A stretch of DNA of 64,000 nt from Lactarius indigo (taxonomy: Eukaryota; Basidiomycota; Agaricomycetes; Russulales; Russulaceae): contig JAFKAC010000053.1 of the NCBI GenBank assembly GCA_025766275.1, positions 62,001-126,000 of the forward strand. The letters are read 5' to 3'. The position numbers were made by a program, and so were the translations under genes. Numbering within the stretch: the first letter of the stretch is position 1; each line of letters starts with the position of its first letter. The notes below the pieces were generated by a model that searched no databases, was not told the origin of the DNA, and saw nothing but the letters and a program-made list of their open reading frames with translations. Positions 1 through 10,901 of this stretch are shown one piece after another.

Positions 1-556
1 CGACGTTAGCTCGACTTGAGCACGGGCAGCGGTAACAACTTAGCGATATGACAGTCTTGTCAACTTGAAGACACGAAGGTCCAAGTCCTTGCCTCAGTGA
101 ATACGTGAAGGCACACCGGCAAGTCGAATACTTTAGCCGCGAGTGAGGCAGACTACTCTCTTTAGATGAAGACGTGAGTAAAAGAGGAAACAAGTGGCAA
201 TTCAAGAAGACCAAGATGGCGTATCTTGGTCTTCGCGAAGTAGCTTAAATACATATCGAGCAGGCTTTCAAGCGCTGCTATGAGTCACCGTAAAGTAGCG
301 TCCAACGTGTCGCAGAAACAACTTGAACCCTAATACTACTACTACTAGTATCAGTGGTGTCCGGTCTCAGTCAGCTATCGTACTCCATCTCCTATCGTGC
401 TGCATCGTAATCACCTAAGTCCGCAACTAATCTACCTTACCGCCGTAGTTGCAACCGGTACAGTAAGGGTCCACAAGTCGAAACGTGACAAGAGGTCTTC
501 GCTTGATACTTGTGTGATTAGAAACCTTCAGAACCCACGCCCCTGCTAGGGCGTAA
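1..556 (-). mobile_element. LTR of a gypsy-like retrotransposon (partial, runs off the left edge)
   Basis: Read on the minus strand from 556, the sequence begins TGTTACGCCC, like the TGTTACG start of the Gypsy-2 LTR in this window. It interrupts the DUF6535 coding frame exactly at this point. A TATTTAA box lies near 243-250 on the minus strand, followed by a perfect hairpin, as expected in an LTR promoter. No second LTR or target duplication can be seen because the element continues outside the window, so it may be a solo LTR or the 5' end of a full element. No coding frame was found inside it. Confidence 0.55.
206..234. repeat. Perfect 12-bp inverted repeat with 5-nt loop
   Basis: GAAGACCAAGAT at 206-217 and ATCTTGGTCTTC at 223-234 are exact reverse complements separated by GGCGT. 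The hairpin sits just downstream of the TATTTAA box of the LTR on the minus strand, near where the transcript would start, so it may fold at the 5' end of the element RNA. Confidence 0.8.
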
Positions 557-1382
557 CACCAACCCACCAAGTCACGACACCAAAGATGGTGTGGTTGACA
601 TTAAATAAGAATATGAAGAGGCTGGCAAAGAAGAGGAAAAGAGAAAGATGCAGGAGTGTTGGTAATGCCTCAACTGCCCATGGGAGGTGCAGCTTCTTGA
701 CGCCTTCAGCAAAAAATGCGCAGATACATGCTCATTTGTGAGGACTCTTCCACGTTTGGGTTATCTTGATGTAGCGACATGCCCACTGTTGCAATAAGGT
801 GGCCAGAAGACCGCACGTAAGACTGATGGCCAGGCTCAAGAACCAGAGGGCATTGACCCAGACAGCGTATGTAGGTGGAGAGAATGTGGGTGGATTAGAT
901 GGCGTAGGAGGAATGGTGGGGTAAGGTCTATTGGGGTCAGAAAGAAGTTGATAGATATTTTGAAGATAAAACACAGACGTGTCTTGAGAGTTCAGCTGGA
1001 GATCCTGGATTGATATCGCAACTAATGCTGCAACAGAAGCCAAGAATAGACCGGTCTAGGATGGTAATTATGGCATGTGAAGCCCAATGAACAACACAGA
1101 CTCACAAAGACGAGGATTCCATCGGCATCCGCTTTCCAACTTTCAGCCATTTTCTTATCCTCTTCCTCTGCCATCCCTAAATACATGCTGAAGAGAGGCC
1201 CTGATCCATTGGCAAAGTTTGACTCTTCTTGCGGCGGTTGATATTTTTGCGCCGGTTGAGGTGGGAGGCCTGCATATATGAATTAAAAAACGTGAGGTTC
1301 CACGGTTTGAGTCGGATGGACCTGTGTCAACCCCTATATCTGCTACATTTCTTAAGTTGACGACTTCGTGAGGACGAGACAT
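557..1382 (-). pseudogene. DUF6535 membrane protein, truncated pseudogene
   Basis: Start ATG at 1382. Exon 1 is 1322-1382, intron 1270-1321, exon 2 1106-1269, intron 1056-1105, exon 3 from 1055 leftward. Exon 2 carries the family motif ending DADGILVF. Exon 3 has the TGLF start and the LWFLSLAISL membrane segment with LLQQW. A TGA at 732-734 breaks the frame, yet the same frame continues with family sequence (AFFAEGVKKLHLPWAVEALP) down to about 557, where an LTR cuts it off. Compared with the intact paralogue at 13336-15767, the stop and the next changed codons are CGA to TGA, CGT to TGT and CGC to TGC. The function of DUF6535 proteins is unknown. Confidence 0.8.
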
Positions 1383-1639
1383 TATGGGACGGCGACGGAG
1401 CGTAGAAGAGGAAAAGCCCTCGGCGGCAGGTTGAGTACGGGTATTCCGTACAGTTCGGATTCGGTATTCCGGAGTCCGGATGCCGTCCAGTCTTCCCACC
1501 CACGCCGCCATCCATCACGTCTATCACGTCATTCGGTCCCTGCAATTGCGACATAACTGCTCACGGTCACAATTACTGATGATTCGATGACTGATCGCGA
1601 TTACAATGCACGCTACGCTCGCCTCTCGACTGTCAACTC
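1383..1639. promoter_or_regulatory. Divergent intergenic region between DUF6535 relic and acetyltransferase
   Basis: These 257 bases separate two divergently oriented start codons (1382 minus, 1640 plus), so any promoter for the acetyltransferase must lie here or in the relic. No TATA box was recognised. Nothing else was identified. Confidence 0.4.
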
Positions 1640-3289
1640 ATGCTGCAACATAAACTCTCTCCCAGCAATTTTCGTGCCCTTCGTACACTCGCGACTCCCG
1701 TAGCTCGCCACCATCGCTTCTCGTCCACCTCCAGCGCTCTCAACCCTAAGCCAGCGCTCCAGCCCAACGCCCCGACCCCACCCGGCCGTCCCCCACCTTC
1801 ATTCCCATGCGTCGCCCAGCACGCAGCGCGAGAAAAGATCATCCAGTCGCTTCGCGCGTCCTCTTCATCTCCATCGGACCCCTCTTCCTCTGGCCCAGAA
1901 CCGCCGTACGGGCGGCCCTCCCCGTCCACCTACCAGACGTACCACCACACGCAGCCGCTCCCGCTGACCTACGCCCCGCCGCTTCCGGAATTTGACATCG
2001 CGTACGAGACCTGGGGGACGTTGTCGCCTGCGCGCGACAACGCGATCCTGCTGCACACGGGGCTGTCCGGCTCGTCGCACGCCGCGTCGACGCGCGAGAA
2101 TCCCGCGCCGGGCTGGTGGGAGAAGTTCATTGGGCCGGGGCGCGCACTTGACACGGACCAGTTCTTCGTCATCTGCACCAACGTGCTCGGCGGATGCTAC
2201 GGCTCGACGGGACCCTCGTCGGTAGACCCCGCGACGGGTGAGCCGTACGCGACTACGTTTCCTGTGATCAGCATCTTCGATATGGTTCGCGCGCAGTTTG
2301 CCCTGCTGGACCATTTCGGCATCGAGAAGCTTTATGCGAGCGTCGGATCGTCTATGGGTGCCATGCAGAGTCTTGCCGCCGGTTGGATGTTTCCGAAGCG
2401 CGTCGGGAAGGTCGTTAGCATTAGTGGCACCGCCCGCAGTAGCCCTTCGAGCGTCGCAGTGCGGTACGCACAACGCAGTGGTATGTTGTCCTGGTATTTT
2501 TCTCCGATCGTTCGTCACCTCTGCACTTGCAGTCCTTATGGCCGATCCGAATTGGAATAACGGATTTTATTACGATGGCTTGCCGCCACATACGGGCCTT
2601 AAACTCGCGCGTCGTAAGTTGTGATGTCTTCTGTATATCGCCTTGATACCCATGAGCCTCTCCCATTCAGAAATCGCAACAATAACTTACCGCTCGGGCC
2701 CAGAATGGGACATCCGCTTTGGTCGGAAACTACGGGAACCGTCGTCTGAAGCAGTGGAAATGCGTACCCCCGCATTATGTCCTGACTTTCTCATCGAGAC
2801 TTATCTCGACCACCAGGCGCGTTCCCTATCTTCCTTCACCGGAGCTTGCCTCTGATCGCGAAACAGGGAGAACAGTTTTGCCTCACCTATGATGCGAACT
2901 CCTTGATTTATATTTCCAAGGCAATGGATTTGTTCGACATGACAGAAACTTCCCTCGCTGAGCTCGGCTTATCACCAATCACTCCTGCGCCGCCGGCAAC
3001 TAGCGCCTCTGGATCTATACGCGCGCACCCACCGCCCGCCAATCCTCCGCCGCACCTGCCAGCGCTCGCCAAGGGATTACGTCCCCTCGCACACACCCCA
3101 GTTCTCATCCTTGGCGTACAGTCCGACATCTTGTTCCCAGTAGACCAGCAGCGTGAGTTGGCGGACGCACTGCGGATGACCGGCAACTCGCGCGTGAGCT
3201 ACTATGAACTCGGCGGCGTCTGGGGCCACGACACTTTCCTATTGGATGTACAGAATGTTGGAGGGGCGATTAGAGGGTTCCTTCTTTAG
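1640..3289 (+). CDS. Serine/homoserine O-acetyltransferase (MetX/Cys2-type alpha/beta hydrolase)
   Basis: Four exons, 1640-2480, 2533-2613, 2671-2816 and 2867-3289, give 496 aa. The protein transfers acetyl from acetyl-CoA to a hydroxy amino acid for sulfur assimilation. The catalytic triad is visible: nucleophile Ser in GSSMGAMQ, Asp in the SDILFP strand and His in GHDTFLL. Other family landmarks are [45 protein letters not shown] and [17 protein letters not shown]. The motif [11 protein letters not shown] and the basic, acid-free N-terminus (a likely mitochondrial presequence, about 40 residues) fit the fungal serine O-acetyltransferase branch (CysA/Cys2) better than cytosolic Met2, but sequence alone does not settle the substrate. 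The third intron (2817-2866) requires a GC-AG pair to keep frame. Confidence 0.88.
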
Positions 3290-4971
3290 TTCGAGGCTCC
3301 CCGGAGCCCGAGAGCTGTACATATTTGGGCGCGGGTGCCGACAACACCGACGCTATTATTTAAGTTACTTCGTTGGGTTCGACTTCGATTCGATGAAACA
3401 GTTGCGGCGTTACTGTACCTTTAGTGATTTGGGTCGGGTGTCGGTTATGTACAGCCCGTATTTAGGATCTTCGCTATTACCGTTTATTATCCCGGGCGTC
3501 CATTTGACCTATTCCCTCAAAGCTCAGCGCTCAGCCTTGATCGGGAGTGCCCGAAGCACTCTGTCGAGAACAATACCGATGCGATTGCGGGGAAGCACGA
3601 GAAGATGCCAACATATGTTGGGCGCAAACAACTTGTGTACATACACGTGGAGAGGGAGTAAACTGCTACAATTCGAAGTCACGACGTCACGGACTTCGCT
3701 AAGCAAGAGATACGGCATTTGACCTTAGCGCAGGATGTACGAACCCAAAAGCAGGTTATGTGGGCAAACATACGAAGGTAGTGTGTCAACGTCCAAAGAC
3801 TGACAACGGTGGTGAGGACGTGTCCCAGTTACTTAAGTGAGTTTGGAAGAGGAGCGGAAATGGACGTGCATGCTACAGCCGCATAAGGAGGTTTGGATCA
3901 CGAAAGAGCCACAATAGAAATGAAGCAGTGCATGTAGCGGGATGTCACATACGGTACAGAACAAGTGCGCAAATGCAGATGTTGCGGTGATGTCGCAGTG
4001 ACGAACTTGGTACCGACATTGTCGGTTGTGGGCAATGGGCCGACCAATGGTATTGTATTACGTAATATGGGCGCGTAACGGTGACTAAGGGCCAAACTAG
4101 GCCAAATAGGAAATAAACAAAGGCCTCCGCGAGGCAGCCTCCGGTTTCCACCAGCTTGGCTTGGTCTCACTCCGTTCCCACTTCCATTCTCATCCATACG
4201 ATTAACCAACTCAGGCTTTTTACCGCCGACTTTTTTTTTTGTTCTTTCCTTTTTTCTGCGTTACCTTCTTCCTTCTCCTGATTGCTTCCGCGGCTTTGCA
4301 CGGCCATCACTGTGTTCTTTACGCGCTATGCATACGAGATTCCTCAGACGAGTCATCTGTGGTCCCGTTTTGGCTCTCCCGTTCATTCGACCCGGGCGTC
4401 TCCAACAAATCCGGCCAACCACAATAGCGCCCTCGCCGTAAATGAAACACATTGCCGGGTTCTCTCCCTCGTTATTGCACGCACGCACGCTCGGAAATTG
4501 TGCACTTCTCTCCACTAGGAAATCGACATGCCCCAAACGGTGCTCTTGCAGCGTTCACCCCCCAAGGTCCAGGCACTTTGCGCCGTCCTCCTGGCAGCCT
4601 CTGTAGGCGTTTGGGAAACGATCGGGTTTCGCAAATCTCGAAACGGACAGTATAGGCCTCTCCATTCTCCGGACTCCGGACTAGTCGTTACTACTGCGCC
4701 GCACCTCGTGAGAGCAAGCACTATAATGGAGGACGGATCATACTTCGCGGAGCTTACCTGATGCCATCTACCAAAATCCAACAACCGTCGTTACTTTCGA
4801 TATAAATTCAAGCCTGAAACTAAATGCAACTTGCCATCCCTACCAGCACCGCTTGTTTGCCTACTTGCCTGCAAACTCGCTTGTCCTATTTTTTCCCTTC
4901 CTGTGTTCGACTTCTCTTCGACCCTCCTCCAGCTACTGCCCACGTCCCCTACTTTCGAGCACACAATACCC
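3290..4971. other. Intergenic, no gene recognised
   Basis: About 1.7 kb with no convincing exon on either strand. A pyrimidine-rich stretch at 4221-4275 and a CT-rich stretch before 4972 resemble fungal promoter DNA for the following methyltransferase gene. Confidence 0.5.
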
Positions 4972-5759
4972 ATGTCATTACTCGTGAAAATCCCCTTGCT
5001 AGTAACCTCAATTCTCGGCGCATGGTACGCGCTCACTCCACCTCAACCCCCACCCGGCGCCCAAGAGCGCGTCAAATCTGAGGGCGTAGAGCGCTCATTT
5101 GGCAATGTCGTCCGACTACATGCCTTTGTCTGGAAGGTACGTCCCGCACTTCTCTGGCCTCAACATCTCATTTACCCACACAACTCCCATTCTAGTGTTC
5201 TGTTATCGCGAGCCTCCTCGCAGAGCTCGTCGCCTGTGTATTCTTCGAAATCTACTCCCACCATCACCACCAACTTCCCCTCTCTTTCCTTCATATATCA
5301 AAGCACCTCCCGCTATCGCCGCATACATCAGCACTGCCCTTGACGTTCGTGCTAGGATGCTTGTCGACGGCCGCGAGCGGTGCGCTGCGCTTGGCATGCT
5401 ACAAGACTCTTGGCTCGCTCTTCACGTTCGAGCTCACTCTGCGCGCGGACCACCGGCTCGTGACGAGTGGCCCATACGCATTCGTGCGCCATCCGAGCTA
5501 CAGCGGCGTCGTGCTCGGCGTCGTCGGCACGCTCCTGGTGCACTTTGGACCCGGCTCGTGGTGGGCGCGGGCGGGCTGGATGGGCACGTTCGCGGGGCAG
5601 ATGTATGCGGTGTGCTGGGTCGGGATGGAGGCATACGTGCTCTCGAGCATATTATGCCGCACGCCGACAGAGGACGCGTTGCTGAGGAAGCAATTTGGGG
5701 CTGAGTGGGACGCGTGGGCGGCGAGGGTACAGTACAGGGTAATCCCTTTCGTGTTTTGA
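4972..5759 (+). CDS. Isoprenylcysteine carboxyl methyltransferase family protein (ICMT, Ste14-like)
   Basis: Two exons, 4972-5136 and 5196-5759, with a 59-nt intron in phase 0, give 242 aa. The family methylates the carboxyl group of prenylated C-terminal cysteines (CaaX proteins) at the ER membrane using S-adenosylmethionine. The C-terminal half shows the family signature: RLACYKTLGSLFTFEL, then GPYAFVRHPSYSGV (the conserved RHPxYxG), a hydrophobic hairpin, and EEALLRKQFG-like spacing (here EDALLRKQFGAEWDAW) before the last strand. The N-terminus is a hydrophobic segment (LLVKIPLLVTSILGAWYAL), and exon 2 opens with a second membrane segment. The ATG at 4972 was chosen over an upstream in-frame one (4831) because the family starts near this membrane segment. 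Basidiomycetes carry many such paralogues, so the substrate is uncertain. Confidence 0.85.
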
Positions 5760-7085
5760 TGGACACCACCCACGGACGACGACGGTGCAGGCTTGGTGAG
5801 GCGATTGTTTTGTCATATCATATCATGTTATGTTATGTCATGCCATGTCATGTTACGAAGGCTTGTTGTTTAGACATAATTGATCGTTCCACTACGGTGG
5901 TAGGGAATTAACGAGCATATTAGTATGAAATCCCGCGGAGGAGAGCTGCCATCTCAGGCTGTGGGCACAAGCATGGTCACGGCAATTCACGGTGAGGCTG
6001 GGAACAATGAGGGCGATGCGCGACTCTCGTCTTGTGCGATCGGTACACGGCCGGCAACAGTAGAAACGAGCGCTTCGCCGGAGAACGGTGCAAGTGTACC
6101 GCATGCAGTACTGTACAGCTTACAAACAGCGAGAGTAGCCGTTCTCACATTCAGTTTCTGCGGAGGCGAGAAAACGGGGTTCATGATGCCGTGAAGGTTC
6201 CAGAAAAAGAGCCGGTTTAATCTCCCATGACGTTAATTTCGTTGCATCGAAGGTTGTCAAACCAAGTGGTCAGCAGAGCGGCTAGAGATAGTAAACGACT
6301 TCACCGCGATGATCGCAAGATTATGGGCGATATTCCGGAGATCGTGCACTAAAAGACAAGTCGTGATGCGGCGTCCGCAGCCATGACAGCGCCAGGGTAC
6401 ACTTACAGTAAGTGGAGATAGCGCAAAGCACAGGTCGGGAAAAGGGTACCGGGCCACCGGTTTGGGATTGAAGGAAGTAGCTGGCGCCAATCTCCTCGAT
6501 CTCGAGCCAGCACGTCTTGTGGGGGGGGAGGGCACGCCGCGTTCGAGAAGTGACCCCCCACAGCACACTAAGACCAGTCTGGAAAGGGCCCCTAATCCAA
6601 GAACCAGAGGGCAAGGCAGCTAAATTTACACGTCAGAACAACGCTGTGGCGGTTACCGTAGCCGCAGCAGCAAGGCAACGTTTCGAAGTCACGCCACGAC
6701 GGACATATACATGGCAGGTGACTGTCCCAATCCCGCGAGCTTTACCCAAAAAATTTGAAACATTGTTCGCCGGTTGACGTGTATGCCAGCAGTAGCGCTG
6801 CTGGATGGTTCACGTAAGGAAGGAAAATACTGGATGGGTCGGCCAATGGCGTGTCTGTTGTTCAAAGTGAAGTGAAGTGGAAGGAGCTCCAATCGCAATT
6901 GGGACCAGATGCGGATTAGGACAGGCCAATCCCGAGGCGCTTGCTTGGCCCCGCGGAGCCTGCCGCGGGTTTGCGGATTGCCGCGCGTGGGAAGCGAGGC
7001 GGTTTTGTACGTGTTCGGTCAGACGCCGGTTGCGATTGCTTGGGCCCCTAATGCGACCTCTCCAACATATCTTTTGATCCTCCAA
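5760..7085. other. Intergenic, no gene recognised
   Basis: About 1.3 kb. It contains a short degenerate repeat of TCATATCATGTTATG-like pentamers at 5814-5856. Several short frames at 6250-6620 (minus) have some coding flavour but match no family I recognise. A 15-nt match to the DUF6535 LWFL codons near 6600-6612 is too short to support a relic. Confidence 0.45.
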
Positions 7086-8222
7086 ATGTCATTTTTACAC
7101 CTCCTAAGGTCCGCATACCCGCGTCCTTCTATCTCTACGTCCTCACTAATCGTCGGAGGGGGTTCAGTTATGTGGCTGCTGTTGCGGCTTTCATGTTCAT
7201 CACTCTTTCGCTAGGTGCGTGTTGCCAACGCTTGGCTGCACGGCGGTTGACTACATCTGCCACGCAACAGCTAGCGGTCTGCTCTGGCTTTCAGAGCTGA
7301 TCGAAGAGCATTCCAAGCTTGCCAAGGTGCTCGGAAAGAGAGGCATCTACGTACGTGGTGTCTCACCCGGACCCAGTTGTCATGTCACCGCCTGGAATTT
7401 TAACATAAGGAATAGGTCATAATTTCGATACACGTCTTGCTGGCATTCACCGACGCTCTTCCGCTCCACAAGATCGCGTTTTCCATCTTCTGCCACGTCG
7501 TGTATCTCCAGAACTTCTCGCATACATGGCCCGTCATTTCCCTTACCTCACCCTCCTTCGTCGCCTCTTGCGTCCTCGTCGTCGCTGACCATTTCATGTG
7601 GTTCTTCCATTTCGCACGCCGCACACACGAGGCGCGTCAAGCGGTGCACAAGGCATATCGCGGCGGGCCCGTGGTAAGACCTCCCACCTTCGGCGACATG
7701 GCCACCTTCTTCGGGCTCTGCGTCTGGCTAACCCCACTATTCCTCTTCCTGAGCCTAAGCGCGAACGACAACACGCTTCCCACATCCGGTGAGAGCCCCC
7801 ACTCCCTCCTTTTCTCCCCCAGAAGCTCACACCCAAAGCAACCCCCAGGTTCCATGGATGCAGTCAGCTCCCCTTCCGCCGCCTCCTTCCCGACTTCTGC
7901 AGCGCAGCGCCCGCGCCCTGCTCGCTCATCGCTCTTCCGTTTGATATTCGGCTTCGTGCCAGGACTGCGGCGCGCGTCGTCCCGCACCGCCGAGGGCCTC
8001 ATCGCCCCGCCTTCGCCTGGCATCCTTCCACCATCGCCCTCGCACCATAGCTTCCCTCCGCGCACCCCAACACGGGCGATGTCCCATGGCGAAGTCCGCG
8101 AACCCCTTGGCGTGGGCCTGATGACTGACTTTTCGTTGAACCGCCCTCCTCCACGGAGGGCGGCATCCGGCTCCAATGCATTATCATCCCCAATCGTTCG
8201 GAGACGAGGATCGGACAAATAG
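7086..8222 (+). CDS. SVP26/TEX261 family ER-Golgi transmembrane adaptor (Erv26-like)
   Basis: Five exons, 7086-7108, 7159-7214, 7271-7350, 7416-7788 and 7849-8222, give 301 aa. Yeast Svp26/Erv26 loads membrane cargo such as Pho8 and mannosyltransferases into COPII vesicles. The family core is clear: SLASGLLWLSELIEEHSKLAKVLG across the exon 2/3 junction, then a membrane segment, HVVYLQNFSHTWPVISLTSPSF, CVLVVADHFMWFFHF and a final membrane segment ending LSANDNTLPTS. Four membrane segments are expected. After the last one comes a tail of about 124 residues rich in Ser, Pro and Arg that exceeds the usual family length. The fourth intron (60 nt) is a multiple of three without a stop, so its retention would keep the frame. 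The first 23-nt exon is the least certain part. Confidence 0.88.
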
Positions 8223-8553
8223 ACTTTTTTCTTACTTTTTTTTTTTTTTTATGATGTCCATCGCCGCTCTTAGAAGCGGTCCCTTTGTTTTCGGGTACTC
8301 GTGTGCCCATCATAAAATATGGCGTTTCTAATCCGTTCCCTGTGGCGTTCTGACTGTTGGGAGGGTGCCTTGCGGCTGCATTGCGGTCCGGAAGTTCTTT
8401 GCTGGTCATGACGTCAGCCTGTGGGAAGCCGTCGACGATCTCACATGAGGCCAGGCCGCCGACCAGGGCTGGGGGTGTGAAAGGCTGATTGATGATCGCG
8501 CCACCCGAAACGTGAACGTGAGAGGATACTGTACTGTCGATTGCTCTTTCGAA
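8223..8553. other. Intergenic with poly-T tract
   Basis: The stretch between the SVP26 stop and the dehydratase ATG contains a T run at 8237-8250. No gene is seen. It presumably holds the 3' end of one gene and the promoter of the next. Confidence 0.5.
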
Positions 8554-10733
8554 ATGACGGTCAAGATCACTCACTTTGAGGTCCACGGTGCGGTCTTGTC
8601 CTTGAACAGAGCCGCAGCATAGCGAGTGTTAACTCGTCGACACCTGAGCAGACGTTAGGTTCCCGACCTCCTTGACGGGCGATGGGTCCGATGCGATGTT
8701 TGTCCCTTTGGCGTGTTGAGGCCGATGTGCCTCCTGCTTACAGCGGGGACCACCTAGGAACACCGACTGCGACTACTCCGCTGCGTACGTATCGCTCTAT
8801 ACGAACTCAAACCTCGTCGGACATGGCATGACTTTCACAATCGGGCGTGGGAACGATATTGTGAGTGTTGCGAGGAGGCCCTGTGAGGCGCCCTGCGGAA
8901 AGAAACGAACACACTGATATGGCATTTTTTGTTGTTGTTGTTTTTTTTTGCATTTTTAGGTTTGTCAGGCGATCAAGGCGGTCGCTGATCGAGTTGTGAA
9001 CAAAGAGATCGAATCGCTATTCGCCGATATGGGCAAAACCTGGGATCACCTCGTCGCTGACCCGCAGCTTCGGTGGTACGTTTTTGTTCCTTGAGTACTT
9101 CACTCTGTGGCGTACACGCCGAAATTGCATTGCGTTTTATTAGGATCGGTCCAGAGAAAGGCGTTATTCATATCGCAACGGGCGCCGTGGACAATGCCCT
9201 GTGGGATCTATATGCAAGGGCCCGTGGGAAGCCTCTCTGGAAGCTTCTCGTCGACATGAGTCCCGTAAGCCGGCCTCGCACAAACGGCACGAGATCTCTC
9301 CCCAGACATGCTTACCTTTCCCACAGGAAGAGCTCGTCAAGTCAGCCACGTTCCGCTATATCACTGACGCAATTACACCCGATGAGGCACTTGCGATCCT
9401 AAAGGCTAAAGAAGCGACAAAGAATGAACGTGAGGCCAATGTGCGCGATCAAGGGTAAGGAATATGGGCGCACAGCCAAGCGGCAAAGACCGATGCTCAC
9501 CACGGACCAGATACCCCGCCTATGTGACATCTGCAGGCTGGCTAGGTCTCTCACACTCTCTTTCGATGTTCACCCCGCCCCCTGTGGCGCTCCCCGATCT
9601 CACTGACCTGTGACCTGACGCCCCCACTTCATTTTTTTCCCACAGGCTATTCCGACGAGAAGATCGCGCGGCTGACGCGAGAGGCCGTGCAGGCTGGCTT
9701 CAACCACTTCAAGATGAAAGTGGGCGCGGACTGCGCGGACGACCTCCGCCGCGGCAGGCTCATCCGCTCGATCATCGACGACCCGCAGTACCTCCCGGAC
9801 GGACACGCGCCGCGCCACGCGGGCAGTCCGGCGCTCGCAGGGAAGAACGCGGGGCCCACCGGGGCCGTGCTCATGATCGACGCGAACCAGGTATGGGACG
9901 TGCAGGAGGCGATCGACTATGTTTCGTCCCTGGAGGAGATCAAGCCCTGGTGCGCGCTCACACACGGCACCAGGTTTGATGTGGCGGAAAATCACTAAAA
10001 AAGTTCGTGACCTTGTATGATAGGTTCATTGAGGAGCCTACGGCGCCGGATGATATATTTGGGCACGCGGCGATCCGGCGCGCGCTCAAGGCACACGGCA
10101 TCGGCGTCGCGACGGGCGAGCACGCGCATAATAGGATGGTGTTCAAGCAGCTGTTCCAGGCGGAAGCGATAGACGTCTGCCAGATCGACTCGTGTCGTCT
10201 TGCGGGCGTCAGCGAAGTGCTCAGTGTGCTCTTCATGGCGACAAAGTGGGTCGATGTTGGCGCTTTTTAGTAGGTTTGAGCGTACGACTGACTCGGGCGT
10301 CCGTCTTTTGACTCATAGGTTTGGGGTGCCGGTCTGCCCACATGCAGGTGGTGTGGGACTTTGTGAATATGTGATACACTTGAGGCGAGTAATGTTTGTA
10401 AAATTTTCGAGGTGTGGAGATGCTGACGCTGCCGGGCGGCCATCTGGAAGCTTGATCGATTATATTGCTGTCTCTGGTACCATGGAGCGCAATGTGCTTG
10501 AATATGTGGACCACCTGCACGAACATTTCCTTTATCCGTGTTCCATCAACCAGAAAGGAAGGTACAATGTTCCTAGCAACCCCGTTGAGGGATATAGGTG
10601 CGTTTTCACATCGACTCTTTGCAAAACCTTGGCCACGATACTTTCGACCTGTAGTATTGAGATGCACAAGTCGAGCATCGCAGAGTACAAGTGGCCTAAC
10701 GGGTCATATTGGGAAAAGACCAAGGCAGGGTAG
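8554..10733 (+). CDS. L-fuconate dehydratase-like enolase-superfamily enzyme (ENOSF1 family)
   Basis: Twelve exons: 8554-8587, 8652-8697, 8758-8860, 8960-9075, 9144-9264, 9327-9454, 9511-9545, 9646-9949, 10024-10245, 10319-10384, 10451-10597 and 10655-10733, giving 466 aa. The family removes water from sugar acids such as L-fuconate to give 2-keto-3-deoxy acids, using Mg2+. Catalytic features in order: the KxK motif in FKMKVG; metal ligands in MIDANQ, IEEPT and ATGEH; the Asp of QIDSCR and the His of CPHAGG forming the acid-base dyad. [35 protein letters not shown] and [10 protein letters not shown] are also typical. A lineage insertion of about 30 residues, [16 protein letters not shown] within it, sits before MIDANQ. 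The intron 10385-10450 needs a GC-AG pair. The aldehyde dehydrogenase gene follows on the same strand 168 bases later. Confidence 0.92.
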
Positions 10734-10901
10734 TTGAAATCAGTGAAACGAGGGTTTTAAATTGAAGCCTTGTACTTGTACTATCATACTGTATCGTACC
10801 AAGTGTAGTTTGCGGTTATGGGACAACGGCGAGAACGGACCGTCTTCCCGGTCATAATCAGCCACGTGCTAGTACGCGTTCGGTGTTCATTACAAGACGC
10901 G

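Noticed and set aside
1865..2518. Long minus-strand open frame across the acetyltransferase gene
   Set aside because: It is an Arg-rich antisense shadow of a conserved plus-strand enzyme in G+C-rich DNA.
6257..6614. Possible minus-strand gene or DUF6535 relic
   Set aside because: Only a 15-nt match to the LWFL codons and no other family motif, so not enough support.
8941..8959. T run as a LINE poly-A tail
   Set aside because: It is the polypyrimidine tract of intron 3 of the dehydratase gene, directly before a good acceptor.
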